A stretch of DNA of 17,317 bases from Bacteroides sp. CAG:144 (lineage in GTDB: Bacteria; Bacteroidota; Bacteroidia; Bacteroidales; UBA11471): contig HF999745.1 of the NCBI GenBank assembly GCA_000434215.1, forward strand, positions 76,672-93,988, written 5' to 3'. The position numbers and the translations under genes are program-made. Position 1 is the stretch's first letter. Every line of letters begins with the position of its first letter. This document shows positions 16,657 to 17,317 of this stretch, in pieces. The notes under the pieces are model-generated. The model ran no database searches. It worked only from the letters and a program-made list of their open reading frames with translations, and was not told where the DNA came from.

Positions 16657-17317
16657 TCAGTTATTTAATTGCAGATCTGCATACGCTTTATTGACAGCAT
16701 AACGCACAATATCTTCCATACGAAGACAATGATGTCGTTTCAGATTATGAGCCGGACATCCGCATCCGCATAACAAAGCATATTTGCACACGGTACAAGC
16801 CTGAATCTCTGATATATGCGCCTTATGCCAATTGTCGAGAGGTTCCTGACTCCAAGAAACACCGCCAGCACTCGCATAATGACCTATGCAGTGTTCGGGC
16901 CGGCCTACGACTTCCCAGCAAGGATAGATATTACCATATGGATCAAAAACAAAGCTTCCAGTCTGCGCTCTACAAAAAATAGGATGAAAAGACAGAGGTT
17001 TTTTCCTCATAATGGCTTGATAAAGTTTATCAAACACGCCATAATCCTGATATTCAAATTGAGATTTAGAAACACTATGCTTTTGAATAAATTCTCGTTG
17101 CGTCAAGTAATGATAAGTATTGTCCGTTTCGGATTCAGAATAATCAACCAACAATGCCGAATTCATTGAAAAAAGCGGATTTTCGACATACTGTAAACGC
17201 TCGAAAATCGCTTGTAACTCTTTCAAATCTTCGATATTCTCCCTATCTGTATTAACCCGTACAGAAACCTGAACACCTCTCTTCAAAGCCAAACCGATAT
17301 TATCCAAAATACGGTCG
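16657..17317 (-). CDS. Radical SAM/SPASM peptide maturase, C-terminal part (cut by right window edge)
   Basis: The frame is open to the right edge, so this is the C-terminal part of a longer protein; the CxxxCxxC cluster motif of the SAM domain would lie outside the window. Counting from the codon at 17305-17307, the end of the TIM barrel is seen as VQVSVRVNTDRENIEDLKEL (13-32). A complete SPASM domain follows: Cys112, G125-x4-Cys130, C171-x2-C174-x5-C180-x3-C184, and Cys194, the seven-cysteine pattern that binds two auxiliary iron-sulfur clusters. Two additional Cys (140, 182) are also present. Such enzymes install thioether or carbon-carbon crosslinks, or other changes, on peptides. The precursor gene begins 15 nt downstream, so the Cys-rich peptide is its likely substrate. 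Identity as radical SAM rests on the barrel end and the SPASM domain. Confidence 0.87.
   Translation of the reverse strand, partial: DRILDNIGLALKRGVQVSVRVNTDRENIEDLKELQAIFERLQYVENPLFSMNSALLVDYSESETDNTYHYLTQREFIQKHSVSKSQFEYQDYGVFDKLYQAIMRKKPLSFHPIFCRAQTGSFVFDPYGNIYPCWEVVGRPEHCIGHYASAGGVSWSQEPLDNWHKAHISEIQACTVCKYALLCGCGCPAHNLKRHHCLRMEDIVRYAVNKAYADLQLNN

Noticed and set aside
1..17317. tRNA, rRNA, CRISPR array, insertion sequence or phage genes
   Set aside because: No cloverleaf-like, direct-repeat or transposase-like sequence was recognised on reading either strand.

Overview
The window looks like a chromosomal segment of a Bacteroidales (Bacteroidota) member. The evidence is the fucose locus of Bacteroides-like gene content with a RhaM-family mutarotase, lipoprotein signal peptides of this group, a carboxypeptidase-regulatory/beta-barrel outer-membrane protein, near absence of Shine-Dalgarno sequences, and two exact matches to the Bacteroides -7 promoter box TAnnTTTG. 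The species cannot be named from the sequence alone.

Region 1 (1-4437, + strand) is the end of an L-fucose utilisation operon: the C-terminal three quarters of L-fucose isomerase (cut by the left edge), an iron-dependent lactaldehyde reductase FucO, a RhaM-family mutarotase and the fucose/H+ symporter FucP. Together they import fucose, set its anomer, isomerise it to fuculose and reduce the downstream lactaldehyde to 1,2-propanediol. A perfect 14-bp stem terminator lies between fucO and the mutarotase gene. A perfect 24-bp stem terminator separates fucP from the convergent next gene.

Region 2 (4493-8518, - strand) is a two-gene housekeeping unit: an ABC-F ATPase followed by an M13-family metallopeptidase lipoprotein. 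Candidate promoters lie at 8575-8664.

Region 3 (8812 to the right edge, - strand) is the most interesting part: six closely packed genes that look like a RiPP (ribosomally made, post-translationally modified peptide) cluster. In transcription order they are a radical SAM/SPASM maturase (N-terminus beyond the right edge), a 73-residue precursor-like peptide with a Cys-rich tail (five Cys exactly four residues apart, plus one more), an outer-membrane beta-barrel protein, an M50 membrane metalloprotease with a PqqD-like N-terminal domain, a Wzy/WaaL-type O-antigen ligase-like protein with a TPR tail, and a transglutaminase-like lipoprotein with discoidin-like C-terminal modules. Spacings are 15, 108, 6, -4 and 25 nt. 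A possible leaky terminator hairpin follows the precursor gene. No peptide ABC exporter and no double-glycine leader are visible, so maturation, export and final destination appear to follow an unusual route. The middle genes are clearly more AT-rich than the fucose genes. I cannot say whether the exact combination has been described; the parts belong to known families.

No tRNA, rRNA, CRISPR array or insertion sequence was recognised. No gene-free stretch exceeds 300 bases.
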